A stretch of DNA of 64,000 nucleotides from Sacculina carcini (GCA_916048095.2 OU696570.1:9115816-9179815), one strand, 5' to 3'. Counted from the first letter of the stretch, positions 34,414-47,039 are shown. Notes: a model not told the origin generated them from the letters alone. A program made the numbers and translations.

Positions 34414-36087
34414 CGGTGTTCTCAACCTTTTTCTTGCCGTGGCCCTCTTCAACACAATTTGAGTCCTTGTGGCCCCCCAGAAACTAAATTTTGGTTTTTC
34501 ACTATTCAAACCCACATGCAATTACGTTAATACTCTTGGGCATATCAGTGTAGTAGAAGATCTAGTACATCAATTTAAGGAACATCAATTTAAGGCAGTA
34601 TTAAAATATTATCCCTTCAAAAATAACTTTATTTGAACACTTTATTAAAGTATAAACGCAACACAATGCAAAATGTATGTAGGCTATATGCAATGTAAAA
34701 TACATGAACACTCTAAATACGGTTATAATTTACAAAACCGCCAACTTATCAATGTTTGGCTCAAATGCCGGCAGAGAGAGAGACGTAAAGCGCCCCTTTC
34801 TCTAAATCGAGGCGATTCCGAATTTTTGTCAGCAGGTGCATCACCCGACTGAAACCAGTCTCAACCAAATAAGACGTGGGGAAGGCAAGTAAATAGAGCT
34901 TCACTTTTTTCCAGAGAAGTGGATATTTATTGCATACGTCTTCATTCATCCACAGTTTCTGGTGATCTCCACGCTTAAACCTTGTTTGAGCTGCTGTGTC
35001 ATTTTGAAGCTCAATCACACTTTCTGGTATGCTGACGTCAACTTCGGAGGCATCAACAGTGAATGGGTCCACAAACTAGTGTGGCACATTCATCTGGAGT
35101 AGGTCGGAGAAACGAGTTTTCATGTCATTATTCAACTACTTCAGGTGATCAACATACACATATAGGTCCTCATCGAGCAACTCGGCAGATATTTCCGTCA
35201 ATGAAGGAAAATGTGCAAGCTCTCGTCTTCCAAGGTTCAACCAGTATAGCTTAAGTTTTCCTTTGCATGTCTTGATTGCGTGCCTACACGAAAACATAAT
35301 GCATGAATCTCATTGAAGCTCCTTGTTGAGAGTTTTTAGTTTCCCAAATATGTCAGATAGGTAGAAAATAACACTTTTTGCAGCAACAAATTTCCGTTCA
35401 AGTTCTGTTCCGCTCAAGAAACAAATTATACTGTCCCAAGGTGTTACAAAACGACGCAGGCAATTTGAACCTTTGGAAAGCCACCTTACTTCGGTGTGCA
35501 ACACAAGTCTTTCAAGCTCATCATTGTTTTGCTCACATAGTTGCTGAAAGAGACGATCTTGCAGCGCATTACTTTTTATCATGTTGACAGTCTTGATGGC
35601 ATAGCCAAGCGAGGCATGTAGACGTCCTGCTGAGTTCTTAGCAACCAGGTGCTACCGGTGAACAACACTGTGTACACAAACGACATTGGGAACAGCTTTT
35701 TTCAAGAATGCATTGAGCTCCCGGTACTTTCCTAGAAGTACTATCATCGAAGCTGCACCATCTGTTGCGCAAGACAAACTGTTATTCAGTGGAATATTGC
35801 ACTTTTCAAAATAGGCCTCAACTTTTCTCAAAATTGATTCGCATTTGGTGTCAGTTGTTAACTTAAATGCAAAAAGCATTTCTTGACATATCTTATGAAC
35901 ATCAGTGAACCTCACAAATGTCATCAAAAGCGCAGAATTATCTGGCAAAGTTGATTCGTCGAGTTGAAGTGAAAAATCATTCACCTGCAATTTCGAGACA
36001 AATTGGTCTTCAACGTCAGCAGCCATCTCATCAATACGACGTGATAACGAGGAGTTACACAGAGGAAGAACACTATACCATTTACAC

Positions 36088-36243
36088 GTCAATTTGGCAA
36101 AAGTGAAAATCAATTTGGCAAAAGTGAAAATCAATTTGGCAAAAGTGAAAATCAATTTGGCAAAAGTGAAAATCAATTTGGCAAAAGTGAAAATCAATTT
36201 GGCAAAAGTGAAAATCAATTTGGCAAAAGTGAAAATCAATTTG
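36088..36243 (+). repeat. 21-bp tandem array, left TIR
   Basis: Seven near-perfect copies of CAATTTGGCAAAAGTGAAAAT. Translation in either direction gives periodic AKVKINL or LIFTFAK peptides, which are not genes. Confidence 0.95.
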
Positions 36244-36479
36244 GTAATTCTTACAAATTTAGGTGGTAGTCGCATTGATAATGCATTATCATATTGTTTA
36301 TTAGTGTTTTAGTAACAAATATATTACTCATGCAAATGATATAAATTAATGTTTTATGTTCAAGGAAATATATATATTCTTCTGTGCAAACAACTGCCCT
36401 ATGGCGCGCACTCTATCAGCCAATATATCAGTGTCAGCGTATAGTCACTGTTCTCGGAGAGCACTCGCGAGCAAATCGT

Positions 36480-36532
<53 letters not shown>
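36480..36532. repeat. (CA)n microsatellite
   Basis: About 26 CA units within the foldback-like element. Confidence 0.95.
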
Positions 36533-36533
<1 letters not shown>

Positions 36534-37451
36534 CTACAGAAACATCACACTTTCAGAGACGGTACATTCCGTCTCATGGCAAGTGTTCAGGCATCACGTG
36601 CGAATAGCGCTTGTCGTTGCTAGCCATCTGTACTATGTTTAATATAGTACGGTATGTATTTTGTATATGGTGTCCATTTGTGTGTTCGAGGTAGTGTGAG
36701 TGTGAGTGTAGGTAGTGTGTATGTTGTATGCACGTGCTATGAGCGAGCAGGGGGATACAGGGGGTGGGGCAGTGCGCGCCATAGGGCAGTTGTTTGCGCA
36801 GAACGTTTGTGCGTGTTTGTTAGTGAATGTGTTTCAGTGGGCCATGTTGCGTTGTGATTGTGTTGAGTTGTGATATCTTGCTTTGCTGCTAGAATTTAAG
36901 TACACGCGCTGGTGATATATACACTGACATTGATATATTGGCTGATAGAGTTCCTCATAAAGTAAGTAATTACGGTACATATCTGCATTGTAATTGTAGT
37001 ACATACCATAGCACATAATTGTATAGTACATAGTAAGTAGTACATATCTGTGTTTTACGACTAATGCTAAATTGTTCATGTGAAATACAATAAAATTTAC
37101 TGATAACAATTAAGTTTGATATTTAATGTCAAATCAATAACATACATTGTGGTTCTAACTGGGACAATTTTGATCTCAATTGGGACAAATGAAATTGTAA
37201 AAAGTATAGTTTATTTTTTTATTAACCTTGAATCGGAGCTAAGCCCAATCACTTAATAGATCATTTTGATGCTAATATAATGGACTTCACCAACAAATAT
37301 ATCCCTACATGACAGCTTCTTAAACTATATATATTCTTAAACATAAAACATTAATTGGTATCATTTGCATGAGTAATAAACTTGTTACTAAAACACTAAT
37401 AAACAATATGATTATGCATTATCAATGCGACTACCACCTAAACTTGTAAGA

Positions 37452-37592
37452 ATTACCAAATTGATTTTCACTTTTGCCAAATTGATTTTCACTTTTGCCA
37501 AATTGATTTTCACTTTTGCCAAATTGATTTTCACTTTTGCCAAATTGAATTTCACTTTTGCCAAATTGATTTTCACTTTTGCCAAATTGACT
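37452..37592 (-). repeat. 21-bp tandem array, right TIR
   Basis: Six copies, inverted relative to the left array. One copy has a T-to-A change giving N instead of I in translation. Confidence 0.95.
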
Positions 37593-39318
37593 TGTAAATG
37601 GTATAGTTACGTCTTGCGGGCTTTTGTTTATAACTGTTGAAAGTACTACCTCTACTGCCGGCATGATCAGAGATTCGCCGATAGTATGAGGCTTTCCTGC
37701 TTTTGCAATTAAATTTGCTATTTTTTAAGAAGCCATCAAACCTCTATCCTCATTTTACAATTTTTTGGATAACATATTGTCCAGTGTCCTCCTTCCTATA
37801 AATTCATCACGTAATTTCCTGAAGAATTGTAGCGGATGATCTTTCTTGTCCTTATGAGCAGTCTCCAAATGCTTTTTCAGTTTACAGGGACGCATACTCT
37901 CATTTGAGAGTGAGAACATGCACATGAGAGCAGACACATGGATATTGTAGCGTTTTCTGGAGACTCAATAAATCCATATGCAAGATATCCCACGGAATAC
38001 TGTTTGCATTTTTTCTTTGTTGTATTTGCCATACCTATCTGAAATAGAGAACAATCGAAACTTAATTATACCTCAGTATCACGTTGTATCAATCAATATC
38101 AGTATCAGCTCAGTATCCACTTTTAATCTTGATGAAATAAATTGAAAGAAATATATTGACTATGCGTATTTTAGCAGCAAATAAAACGTGAATTTTACTA
38201 GTTATAAACGATTTGCACTCTTTCCTCCATAGCAAATATATAACTTAAATTCAGAACATATATAACTAAAATACATCAGTATGTGGCTCAATAGGCCCTA
38301 AAATGTATAGGCTAAAATGTTATTGGTCTGCATAACAATGTGAAGAGAAATAACCAACTAATTAAATCTGAATTTAATTTAAATAAAAAGAACAAACCGA
38401 TTAGAATATATTAACACAAAGTGTACCTTAGCAACATGAGAGCAGGAACGACCACACTCGATGTAACCGTAAATACAAAACTTACTGAACAGATATCATC
38501 GATGTGACTTCCCCTAAAACCTTGGTATGAAACACTCATACCATATATTCAGAATACATAAGCAATGAACAAGTTGACTAATTGAATTGAAATAATAGAT
38601 ATGTTGAACAAATGCATAATGAAATTGAAAAACCGCCAACAAATATGTCTATATGATAATAAATTCTAAAGGGATACAAACCCAAAAACAAGGTTTCTTT
38701 AGCTTTCTTCAAGCTGTCAAGAGAAAACAAATGTTCACAATGTAAGTTGGAGACACACGGTCTATGTTGCTCAAACACACACTTATATACAAGGGAAATT
38801 GGTAAGTCAGCACAAAAACATACACAGTTATACACACAGACACACATGCACACAAATACATGGACGATAACGGACGGTAAACATCAGAAAGACAAGCAAG
38901 TGGGCATCAAGCACACGGACATACATACCAGTGGACATGTACGCATGGGATATACACGCACTGTCGCAACGCGACTCTTCCAGAGGATTAGCTCATGTAC
39001 GCCGGTGACTATTTCCACCGACCACCAAAACAATGCCACGACCGTACATATAGGTGGGATCAGCACACAGACATATACGGACGTCGGCGGATCAAATACA
39101 CGCGTAAGGCAAACACCGGGGGTGTCACTGTCGCGGCGGATCACACGATTGAAATGTACATCGAAAATAATAACACGAATAAACTGTTTTAGCATACATT
39201 TTTGGTGGCCCCTGTGAAAATACGGTGGGCCCCCAATTTTTTAAGTTTGGTCCTGTGGCCCCTCAAGAAAATATCATGGCCCCCAGGGGGGCCATATGAC
39301 CCACGTTGAGAACCACTG

Positions 39319-39870
39319 TTCTACAGCATGATCTATTGCCCCCTGCAGTGTTGTTATTTTACGCTTGATCAGCGAGCGTGCGATGCTGTCATTTCCTATT
39401 CCTTTGAGTAATATCTCCACAAGTGCTAACTGTGCGTCTGGAGCGTCAGGGTTTTCGAACGCCTCTAGCGAAATTTCCAGTATTCTTTCTACGAAGTTTT
39501 GTAGAGGCTCACTTTTGTGCTGCTTGAGATGCCTGAGCCTTTCGCGTGCCCCCTGTGTGCTACATACTTCGCTGTATCTGTTTTTAAGGAGCTGCATCAA
39601 CCTTGACCATGTCATGTTTTGACCATTTGCCATTTCACGGTGGGCAAATTTGTCTGATTGTCTCCCTAGAGTCCTTAGTGATACGTTTAACAGTTGAGCA
39701 TCATTCAATTGTAGCGAAAGATTGTTGATATCTGAAACCCAGTTATGAAATTTCACAGTACTTTCCCCTGAAAATGATCGGACGTGGCTTGCAAAACTGT
39801 ATACTTTGAGCTCATTTGTGATGTCAGCTAGCGCTTGTGCCATCATAACTGGTTCACTTGATTCAATCAT
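39319..39870 (-). pseudogene. LTR-retrotransposon gag, capsid part
   Basis: The ATG at 39870 (MIESSEPVMMAQAL) opens a frame with capsid-like helices: VRSFSGESTVKFHNWVSDIN, WSRLMQLLKNRYSE, ERLRHLKQHKSEPLQNFVER. These resemble Gypsy-group Gag. The frame runs without stops into the hAT end, where the normal sequence is cut after GAIDHAVE. Removing the hAT and one TTCTACAG leads into the 34405-33619 piece, which begins with a stop codon two codons later. Confidence 0.7.
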
Positions 39871-40205
39871 TATGCTCTCAATCAACTGTTTGCAACACTA
39901 GAAGCGTTAATTACAATACGTATAAATAGCTCTGATAAGGAGAAACCCTAACCACGTCACAACCCTAGTCACATACCCTCGATGCAGAAGACTTGTGCGC
40001 ACTTGTAGGGTCCTTGAGCTTGTCGTTACGGACTTGTTTCTGTTCTTCTGGTGTTATTGGTCTTCTTCGTTATTCGTTCCTGTTGGTGATGATGTACTTA
40101 CTTGTGGCTGTTGCTTGATGTCGATCGTCGGAGATCCCGGTCACTGCACCACAAATTGTATTCATGTTGTCCTTTAATGGCACCAGTTTGTGGTCACAGT
40201 GGTAG
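39871..40205 (-). other. Leader of the gag remnant and possible LTR end
   Basis: On the minus strand the region before the gag ATG contains TGGTGCAGTGACCGGGAT (about 40152-40135), which resembles a tRNA primer-binding site. Upstream lies a possible LTR end, into which LINE-B was inserted. The LTR length could not be determined. Confidence 0.35.
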
Positions 40206-40845
40206 TTTGTGGTGGTAGATGGTCGGAATGTCGGCGACTAATCCGGCCCCCCACTGGCCTATGCCAGTGAGGAGGGTGGCCAGACACCCAGCAGGAAGAA
40301 AAACAAGACCTGTCAAAGGGCGGATGAGCTGGTTAGCAGCCAACGGCCATCTGGAAACCCTCCCCCGTCGGATCGGCAAACAGGATCCTGGCCGCTGAGT
40401 GTCACGTCACCCGGGGTGTAGTGGTGGCGTGACGCAACACTCGTCTTTGGCCTGCGCGTCGAACCCCGACGGGGCCGCTGTTTGGCTCCTCGACAGTGGA
40501 GAGAATGGTCCGACGCCGGCACGGGTGGCCGGATAGGGCTCAAGAGGGTCAAGGGTGAGGTGCCTGGTGCTCGAGGGGGGTCCCGCCCGGTGTAGTGTCC
40601 GCCGTTTACAGTGGGGCTGCAGTTGCTGTGTCCAGATGGACCGGTGGGGGTCACTGGTCCGGGCCCGGTGCTGTAGCTCCCGCGGACTCGTACCGGGCGG
40701 AGCTCGCAGCGAGCTCAGGGGTATTCGGTGCCCGTACAGCGCGCACCACCACTGGCGTGGCATCCCATGCTGGCTCTGCCCGTCCCCCCAGTAGGGCCCC
40801 GTGCAGAGGAGGGTGGTCGTGCGCGCAGAGACAAACAAACAATTC

Positions 40846-42482
40846 ATGGCTTCAAAAACTCCAACCACCCCACCTGCTGGTCGTCCATCGGGCGATCGGC
40901 CACGGCCGCCGAAAGGTGGTCGTACTCTGAGCCACTTGCACGGCGACAGTCGTGCTGCACCTGTGCCGATGGTGCTGGTTTTTACCAGCACCAATGAACA
41001 CGTGAAATTGTCCTCGCTGAACCCATTCCGCCGTCTGGATGGCTTCAAGAACATCGGAGACGCGCCTGTCGAGGCCAGCCGACAGAGAGACGGTTCTCTG
41101 CTGGTTAAATACGGCAATGAGACAGCAGCATCCCGCGCGATGAAGGCCGACACATTCCGGTATCGCGTGGGTACGGGTGAAAACAAGCGTTGGGTGAGCA
41201 CCCCCATCTCGGTGTGTGCGCACTCGACATTGAACCACGCCAGAGGTGTTCTGTTCTGTCGTGCGCTAGAGGGTGTTGATAACGATGAAATATGCGACGG
41301 TTTGTCATCCCAGGGTGTCATCCGTGTGGAGCGCATCGTCCGACGGCGTGAGGGTAGCGAGGTGCCAACGCACTCTTTCTTCCTCACGTTTGACGGTGCT
41401 GTTCTGCCGGATGACATCAAGATCGGTGACATCCGTCAGCGTATCCGTGTCCGCCCCTACGTACCCAACCCAATGCGATGCTACAGGTGCCAACGTTTCG
41501 GGCATACGAGCTCCCGCTGCAACCGTGCTGAGATCTGCGGACGCTGCTCATCCGAACGGCACACCGCTGCTGATTGCGACAATGAGTATTTCTGCGTCAA
41601 TTGCAGGAGCAGCGGTCATGCGTCCTCGTCGCGTGACTGCCCGGAATGGCTGAAAGAACAAGAAATTCTGGCTATCCGCGCTGCCCAGCGCTGCAGTTTC
41701 GGCGAGGCGCGTGCTGTATATCGCAGCTCGCATCCGTCGGGCCCGTCTTTGCCGGCGTCGTCACGAAGTCGGCTCAGCCTCCACAGTCTGTCGACTCGTT
41801 TTTGGAGAAGCTGACTGTTGGAGACTTCTTGAAGCTGGCGGGACGAATGGGCTTGAAGCTGGTCGTACCTGGGGCTGATAAACATGAGCTTGAACCAACG
41901 CCGGTTGATCGGCGGCCTGAGGAGGCTGCCGTGTCGCGGTCGCCAACGGCCGCACCCCAGCGGTCCCAGGCGTCCGCGACCCAGCGGTCCCAGACGGCCG
42001 CAACCCAGCGGCCCAAGGCGGCCGCTCCCCAGCAGCCTGAAAAGGCTGCTGAGCGGCGACCTCAGCGGGTCGCCGATCGGCCGGTCAGCCGGCCGATGGA
42101 CCGCGCTGGCAAATCGGCAGCGATGCCGGTTAGTCAGGGCGGCAAAAAACCGGCCGCTCAGCAGGTTTCCAAGCCAGCAGAGCGGTCGTCTCCGAACCGG
42201 AGGAAATCCGGAGACTGGACGGTGGTTCAGCACAAGAGCCGCCGTTCGGTCAAGTCAGCCTCGCCGAGGAGTGACCGGCGAGCATCTCCCGGTCACAAAG
42301 CGAGCGCGGTCCCTGCATCTCCGCGCTCGGCGGTTGCTAGCGCACCGCCTTCCGCACACGACTGAGCGACTCCCACCACTGCCATGGAGGTGGAGAGTTC
42401 CTCTAAGCGGAAGCTCTCGGCCTCTCCAAGTGGGTCCCCACCTGACTCGGAGAGAGGACGATCGGCTAAGCGATGCGATTAG
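40846..42482 (+). pseudogene. LINE-B ORF1 (gag-like, zinc knuckles)
   Basis: The frame from ATG 40846 (MASKTPTTPPAGRPSGD) carries three CCHC-type knuckles: CYRCQRFGHTSSRC, CGRCSSERHTAADC and CVNCRSSGHASSSRDC, suggesting RNA binding. Near 41725 the frame shifts; the continuation (SVDSFLEKLTVGDFLKLAG) leads to an Ala/Gln/Arg-rich tail with repeated ATQRSQ units. A TGA at 42363 is followed in frame by AMEVESSSKRKLSAS and a TAG at 42480, probably the original stop. Confidence 0.8.
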
Positions 42483-42567
42483 GTACCTGTGCTACCTGGT
42501 TGTTAGTGTATATATGCCTTTTTAACGGGAGTATTTATATGTATTTTATTCTATTATATTTATTTTT

Positions 42568-45500
42568 ATGTCCATTTTACAATGGAATATTAGAGGTATT
42601 AGACCGAATTTTAATGATTTACTGCATATTTTACACTCCCGACAACCATCGATTTTAGCAATACAGGAGACTAAGCTTTTAACTTCTTCGTATTTTAGTA
42701 TTCAGGATTTTAATGTTTTTAGATATGATAATCCCAGCTCGACTATAGCCCATGGCGGGGTTATGCTGGCTGTTCGCACCAGTGTACCCTGTCGCCGCCT
42801 GCATATTCAGTCAGATTTGCAGGTGGTTGCGGTTCGGTGCTGGCTCGGTGGTAGGGAGGTGAGTGTGTGCTCATTGTACCTGCCGCCTGGTCGCCCGTTC
42901 CCAGGGGCTGACGTCGAGTTTTTAATCAGTTCACTTTCACCCCCTTTTTATGTGTTAGGCGATTTTAATGCTCACAGCCCTTTTTGGGGTTGTGATGCAT
43001 ATTGTAGCCGTGGTTTTATTATGGAGGATATTTTAACTGTATTAGACATAGGTATTTTAAACACAGGCACATATACGCATTGTACCATGCCATCGGGAAG
43101 CATGTCCGCTCTGGACCTCAGTCTGTGCAGTCCCAGTCTGCAGGCATCCACGAGCTGGACCGTTGAGAACAGTCTGTATGGGAGTGACCACTTCCCTATA
43201 TGGATCTGTCTCAATGAGGTACCTAGGTTGGGAACACGACCACCGAGATGGAATTTCAAACGAGCTGATTGGGTCCGCTATGATTGCTTGACACTGGAAG
43301 CCATGGGCAACCCCACACTTCGACCCAGCGTCGAAGGTTTTACTGAGGCCATTGTCACCTGTGCCAAACAGAGCATTCCGCGTACGGCATATCGTCGCCG
43401 GCGGCGTCCTGTTCCTTGGTGGACAGACGCGTGTGCTACGGCGTTGCGAGAACGACGTCGTTGCTGGGGTCGCTTCCGGCGCAACAGCACGGTGGCAAAC
43501 ATGCTTTGCTTCCGCCACGCTCGCGCAAAAGCTCGATGGACCTTTCGCGAGGCGAAGCGGGCCTCGTGGGTGTCATATGTGTCCAGCATTAATCGGCATT
43601 GTCCTATATCCACCATATGGGACCGTATAAAGCGCATCTCTGGTAAGTACCGTCCCAATCCACTGCCTTCTCTGAAGATCAGTGGCGTGGACGTGATTAA
43701 TCCGGAGCATGTTGCTGACGAAATTGGCCGATATTTAGCGGAGCGCTGTCGTGCAAACGTAGACGACCCTGATTTTGCGTCGATCAAATAGCAGTGCGAG
43801 AGATCACCCGTTGATTTCTCCACCAGCTGTCAGCTGCCAATCAACAGCGATTTTTCTGCATCTGAGCTGAGAACGGCCTTGCGATCGCTTCGCGATGTGG
43901 CTGAAGGCCCTGATGAGGTGCACAACCTCATGCTGAAACGTCTGTCGCCCGCAGTGCTGTCCACCTTGCTGCAGGTCTTCAATGATCTGTGGAGTGGTGG
44001 GCAGTTTCCGGCCTCCTGGCGACGGGCAATCTTGATACCCATCATGAAACAGGGCAAATCGGGCGATCATCCGTCTGACTATCGCCCGATATCGCTCACC
44101 TCCAGTCTCTGCAAACTGTTTGAGAAAATGGTTTGCAGACGGCTGGTATGGTTTCTGGAACGCGGTCGGCTGTTCAATGATGCTCAGTGCGGATTTCGCC
44201 AGGGTCGCTCAACGTTAGACCACCTGGTGACCATTGACTCTCGCGTACGTGAAAGTTTCACGCGAGGTCACCACGTCGGGGCGATATTCTTTGACATCGA
44301 AAAGGCATATGACACCACATGGCGACATGGTATTCTTCGCAAACTGCATCGCTGTGGTGTCAGAGGCAACATGGGGAGGTTCGTACACAATTTCCTTTTG
44401 CACCGCACATTCTGTGTGCGTGTGGGGAACTCCCTGTCTCGTTCGTTCGATCAGGCAGAAGGCGTTCCACAGGGTAGTGTGCTCAGCGTGGCCCTTTTTG
44501 CCATAATGATCAACGACATTGACGATCATTTGCCTCCCTCGATTGGACGGTCTCTATTTGTGGACGACTTCGCCATATGGTGTTCTTCCCGCAGCACTGT
44601 TGCTGTCCAGCGTCAACTGCAGCTGGCGGTGAATAAAATAGAGACTTGGGGAACGCGTAACGGCTTCCGCTTCTCGACGTCCAAAACGGTCGGTGTACAC
44701 TTCTGCCGCCGTCGAGGTGCCTGCCCTGACATGGAAGTGGAATTGTACGGCAGTGCTGTCTCATTCCAACGCACGGTTCGGTTTTTAGGGGTCACGTTGG
44801 ACTCGCGCTTGACCTACACCGACCATATTTCACAGCTGAGAACCACATGTCTAAAGGCACTGAATGTGCTGAAGACTGTTTCCCGCATGCGGTATGGAGC
44901 AGATCGACAGTCCCTTCTCCTTCTGTACCGTTCGTTAGTCAGTTCGCGTCTCGATTACGCAAGCATCGTATATGATCTGGCTTCGGAGTCAGCAAAAGGC
45001 CGTTTGAATGTCGTACACCACGCAGGGATACGCATTGCCACCGGCGCGTTTCGCACGTCGCCAATCGTCAGCCTCCTTGTTGAGGCTGATGAGGCTCCGC
45101 TGGCGCTCCGTCGTCAAGAGCTGGTCATGCGTTATTCTTGCAAGCTGGCAAGCACCCATGAAAACCCCGCGTATGACGTGGTATTTTCCCAGCATGTGCC
45201 TGAGCAGCAGCACCTTCCAGGACCTCAGGGTTCTGTGCTGTTTTGCAGCAAAATGAGGGCACTGCTGGAGTCATGCGGGATGGGTGCTAACGACGTCCTC
45301 AGACAAGAATACACGGCGGAGTCACCCTGGGAATTGGTCACACCCGAGGTTGAAGTCTCGCTAGCAGCTCTGCCGAAACACCGTACAGTGCCCAGTGTGC
45401 TTCGCTCAAACACACTGGAGCGAATTCATTCTTACGGACGGTATACTGCCGTGTACACTGATGGATCTAAGTCGGCCAGTGGTGTGGGTTGTGCGTTTGT

Positions 45501-46269
45501 AAGTGGAGGTACGTGCCGCTCGAGCACGCTGCCACCGAGCGCCTCCATTTACACGGCTGAACTTCACGCTATCCTGCTGGCCCTGGTTTTTATTCGCTCA
45601 TCTTCTTTTTCATTGTTTTTAGTTTTATCTGATTCCCTTAGTGCTTTAACTTCATTATCGTCTTTCTCCTTACATCCTCTTATACAGAGGATTTTTATCT
45701 CTCTTGACATCATCCACCACCAGGGCAAGCGTGTAAAGTTCTGCTGGATTCCGGCCCATATTGGTATTTTGGGCAACGAGCGAGCTGACAGAGCCGCAAA
45801 AAGAGCTGCTGAACGAGACATTTATTCATTTTATTTTAACTTTCCCATTCCGTATTCGGACTTTTATCCTATTATACATCGTTTTATCCGTTCTCGCTGG
45901 CAGCTCTCCTGGGACGAATGTGGTTCTAACAAATTAAAAGCTGTGAAGCCCGAAATCGGACATTGGATGTGCTCTTGTCGCCGGAAGAGGTCCGAGGAAG
46001 TGGCGCTCTGTCGTCTGCGTGTGGGTCACACGTACGATACGCATCGCCATCTTCTACTCGGACAACCTGAACCCACGTGCAGCGCATGTAATGTACGTCT
46101 CTCCGTGCAGCACATCCTGGTGGAATGCCCATCATTCTCAGAGGCGCGTCAACGTTTTCTTGGATCCGTTCGGACTATTCACGATGTTCTCGGACAGGAG
46201 CAATCGGCGGTCATTGAGGGCCGCATTTTTGAGTTTTTACGGCTTTTACCTTTTAGAATTATTTATTGA
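42568..46269 (+). pseudogene. LINE-B ORF2: endonuclease, reverse transcriptase, RNase H (one nonsense codon)
   Basis: The frame starts MSILQWNIRGIRP and spans 1234 codons with a single TAG at 43789-43791. Endonuclease motifs: AIQETKL, VLGDFNAHSPFWG, SALDLSL, YGSDHFPI. RT motifs: DYRPISLTSSLCKLFEK, FFDIEKAYDTTW, GVPQGSVLS, FVDDFAIW. RNase H: VYTDGSKSASGVG, TAELHAILLAL, LSDSLSALTS, PAHIGILGNERADRAAK. A zinc-binding end CSACNVRLSVQHILVEC follows. The enzyme would copy its own RNA at a nicked chromosomal site. Only the one stop prevents a full protein. Confidence 0.9.
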
Positions 46270-46436
46270 GTTTTATTTCTTGACTTTCACATTCATTTTG
46301 TTCACTATCACACTTATTCATTTCATCATTCCATTCCTCATGTCCATCATTTTTGGGTGTTTAGGCTGTGAATAGACTGGGGGGTGCCGTATGGTCCCAG
46401 AGGCCGGTGCACCCCATAAACACAAATAACGAACGA

Positions 46437-47039
46437 ACAGTGGTAGTCCTCGATGAATTTGTGATTTTCTAGTTTTTGTTGGTGTGTTGTGTTTCTTTCC
46501 CTCACGTAAATAACACTCCCCCACGGAGGTCTGCCGGTCCACTAAGACACCGTCGAATGAACGTAAGCACTGTATTTGGCAGCGGCAGCGGCGTAGCGGA
46601 ACAAATTGCAATACTTCGCAAGCAAATATAATACACTGACGATAGTGGCTGAACAGCCCAAACACAAAGCACGATCGATCAGGCCACAACAAGCCCAGGA
46701 AGATGACAAAGAAGACCCCCGGAGGACGACGACCTAACATCCCCGAAAAACGACCTGCCTGTCTCTTTTATGCAACGCACGATGGACGACTGAGGCGGAG
46801 CTAGTGCAAGCACGTACCTATGCTTCTCACAGGCGGGTTGGTGTTAGTTTCCCTGTAAATTCCTGACTAGTATTCCCCGGGTGGACAAATTTGGATTCCC
46901 TGCTATTGTTTTTGGCGGTTAAACTACTCATCGAGCGGGTAATAAAATTATCAGAAAGTGGCTTGATTCGTCTGGACGCTCTGGTCAAAACGTGTTAAGC
47001 GGTTAGTGTTACAAACGTGTTAGTCCGGTCCCACACATC
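46437..47039 (-). other. LTR-like fragment and flanking sequence
   Basis: On the minus strand GTGGGGGAG (46527-46519) followed by TGTTATTTACG looks like a polypurine tract and LTR start. The LTR-like stretch then meets the LINE-B insertion and probably continues at 40205. The part 46530-47039 has no recognised coding sequence. Confidence 0.4.

Larger units (their letters stand above)
36072..37607. mobile_element. Foldback-like element with 0.3-kb TIRs and 21-bp subterminal repeats
   Basis: About 300 bp at each end are inverted copies, starting ACTATACCATTTACA. Each TIR holds a tandem array of a 21-base unit (CAATTTGGCAAAAGTGAAAAT): seven copies on the left, six on the right. Then comes unique TIR sequence to about 36374 and 37323. 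The core has a (CA)n array but no transposase. It sits in the hAT transposase gene between the codons for QDV and LPLC. The target duplication is unclear, so the superfamily is unknown. Confidence 0.8.
34740..37940 (-). pseudogene. hAT transposase, ZBED5/FAM200-like
   Basis: Reading on the minus strand: a BED-like zinc finger end (RPCKLKKHLETAHKDKKDH, near 37890), then AKAGKPHTIGESLIMPAVEV (37650), the foldback insertion, then SLSRRIDEMAADVEDQF, FSLQLDESTLPDNSALL and SCATDGAASMI (probable catalytic acidic residues). The C-terminal dimerisation part is FPTSYLVETGFSRVMHLLTK. The blocks at 36070-35652, 35582-35310 and 35072-34761 are in one frame but separated by stops. Similar proteins have been domesticated in vertebrates; this copy is dead. 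Confidence 0.8.
34414..39318 (-). mobile_element. hAT transposon (ZBED5-like transposase), decayed and interrupted
   Basis: The right end reads CAGTGGTTCTCAACG on the minus strand, and the left end CGGTGTTCTCAACC is the partly altered inverse. Both sides carry TTCTACAG. Inside is a degraded transposase on the minus strand with a BED-type N-terminus, interrupted by a 1536-bp foldback-like element. The 37940-39200 part is non-coding leader with CA-rich stretches. Confidence 0.85.
40206..46436 (+). mobile_element. LINE-B: nearly full-length non-LTR retrotransposon with RNase H
   Basis: A 6.2-kb element with a 640-bp GC-rich leader, ORF1, ORF2 and a short 3' end (ACCCCATAAACACAAATAAC). It is flanked by a 10-bp direct repeat ACAGTGGTAG (40196-40205 and 46437-46446). 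ORF2 order EN-RT-RNase H-CCHC fits the I/Jockey-type groups; the exact clade needs a tree. The known lesions are one frameshift and one TGA in ORF1 and one TAG in ORF2. It split an older LTR fragment. Confidence 0.85.

Noticed and set aside
36088..37592. Regular 21-bp repeats considered as a CRISPR array
   Set aside because: The units are head-to-tail with no spacers, lie in inverted ends of an element, and the genome is eukaryotic.
40407..41432. 341-aa minus-strand open frame opposite LINE-B ORF1
   Set aside because: It mirrors the GC-rich coding strand of a clear gag-like ORF with zinc knuckles; no motif of its own.
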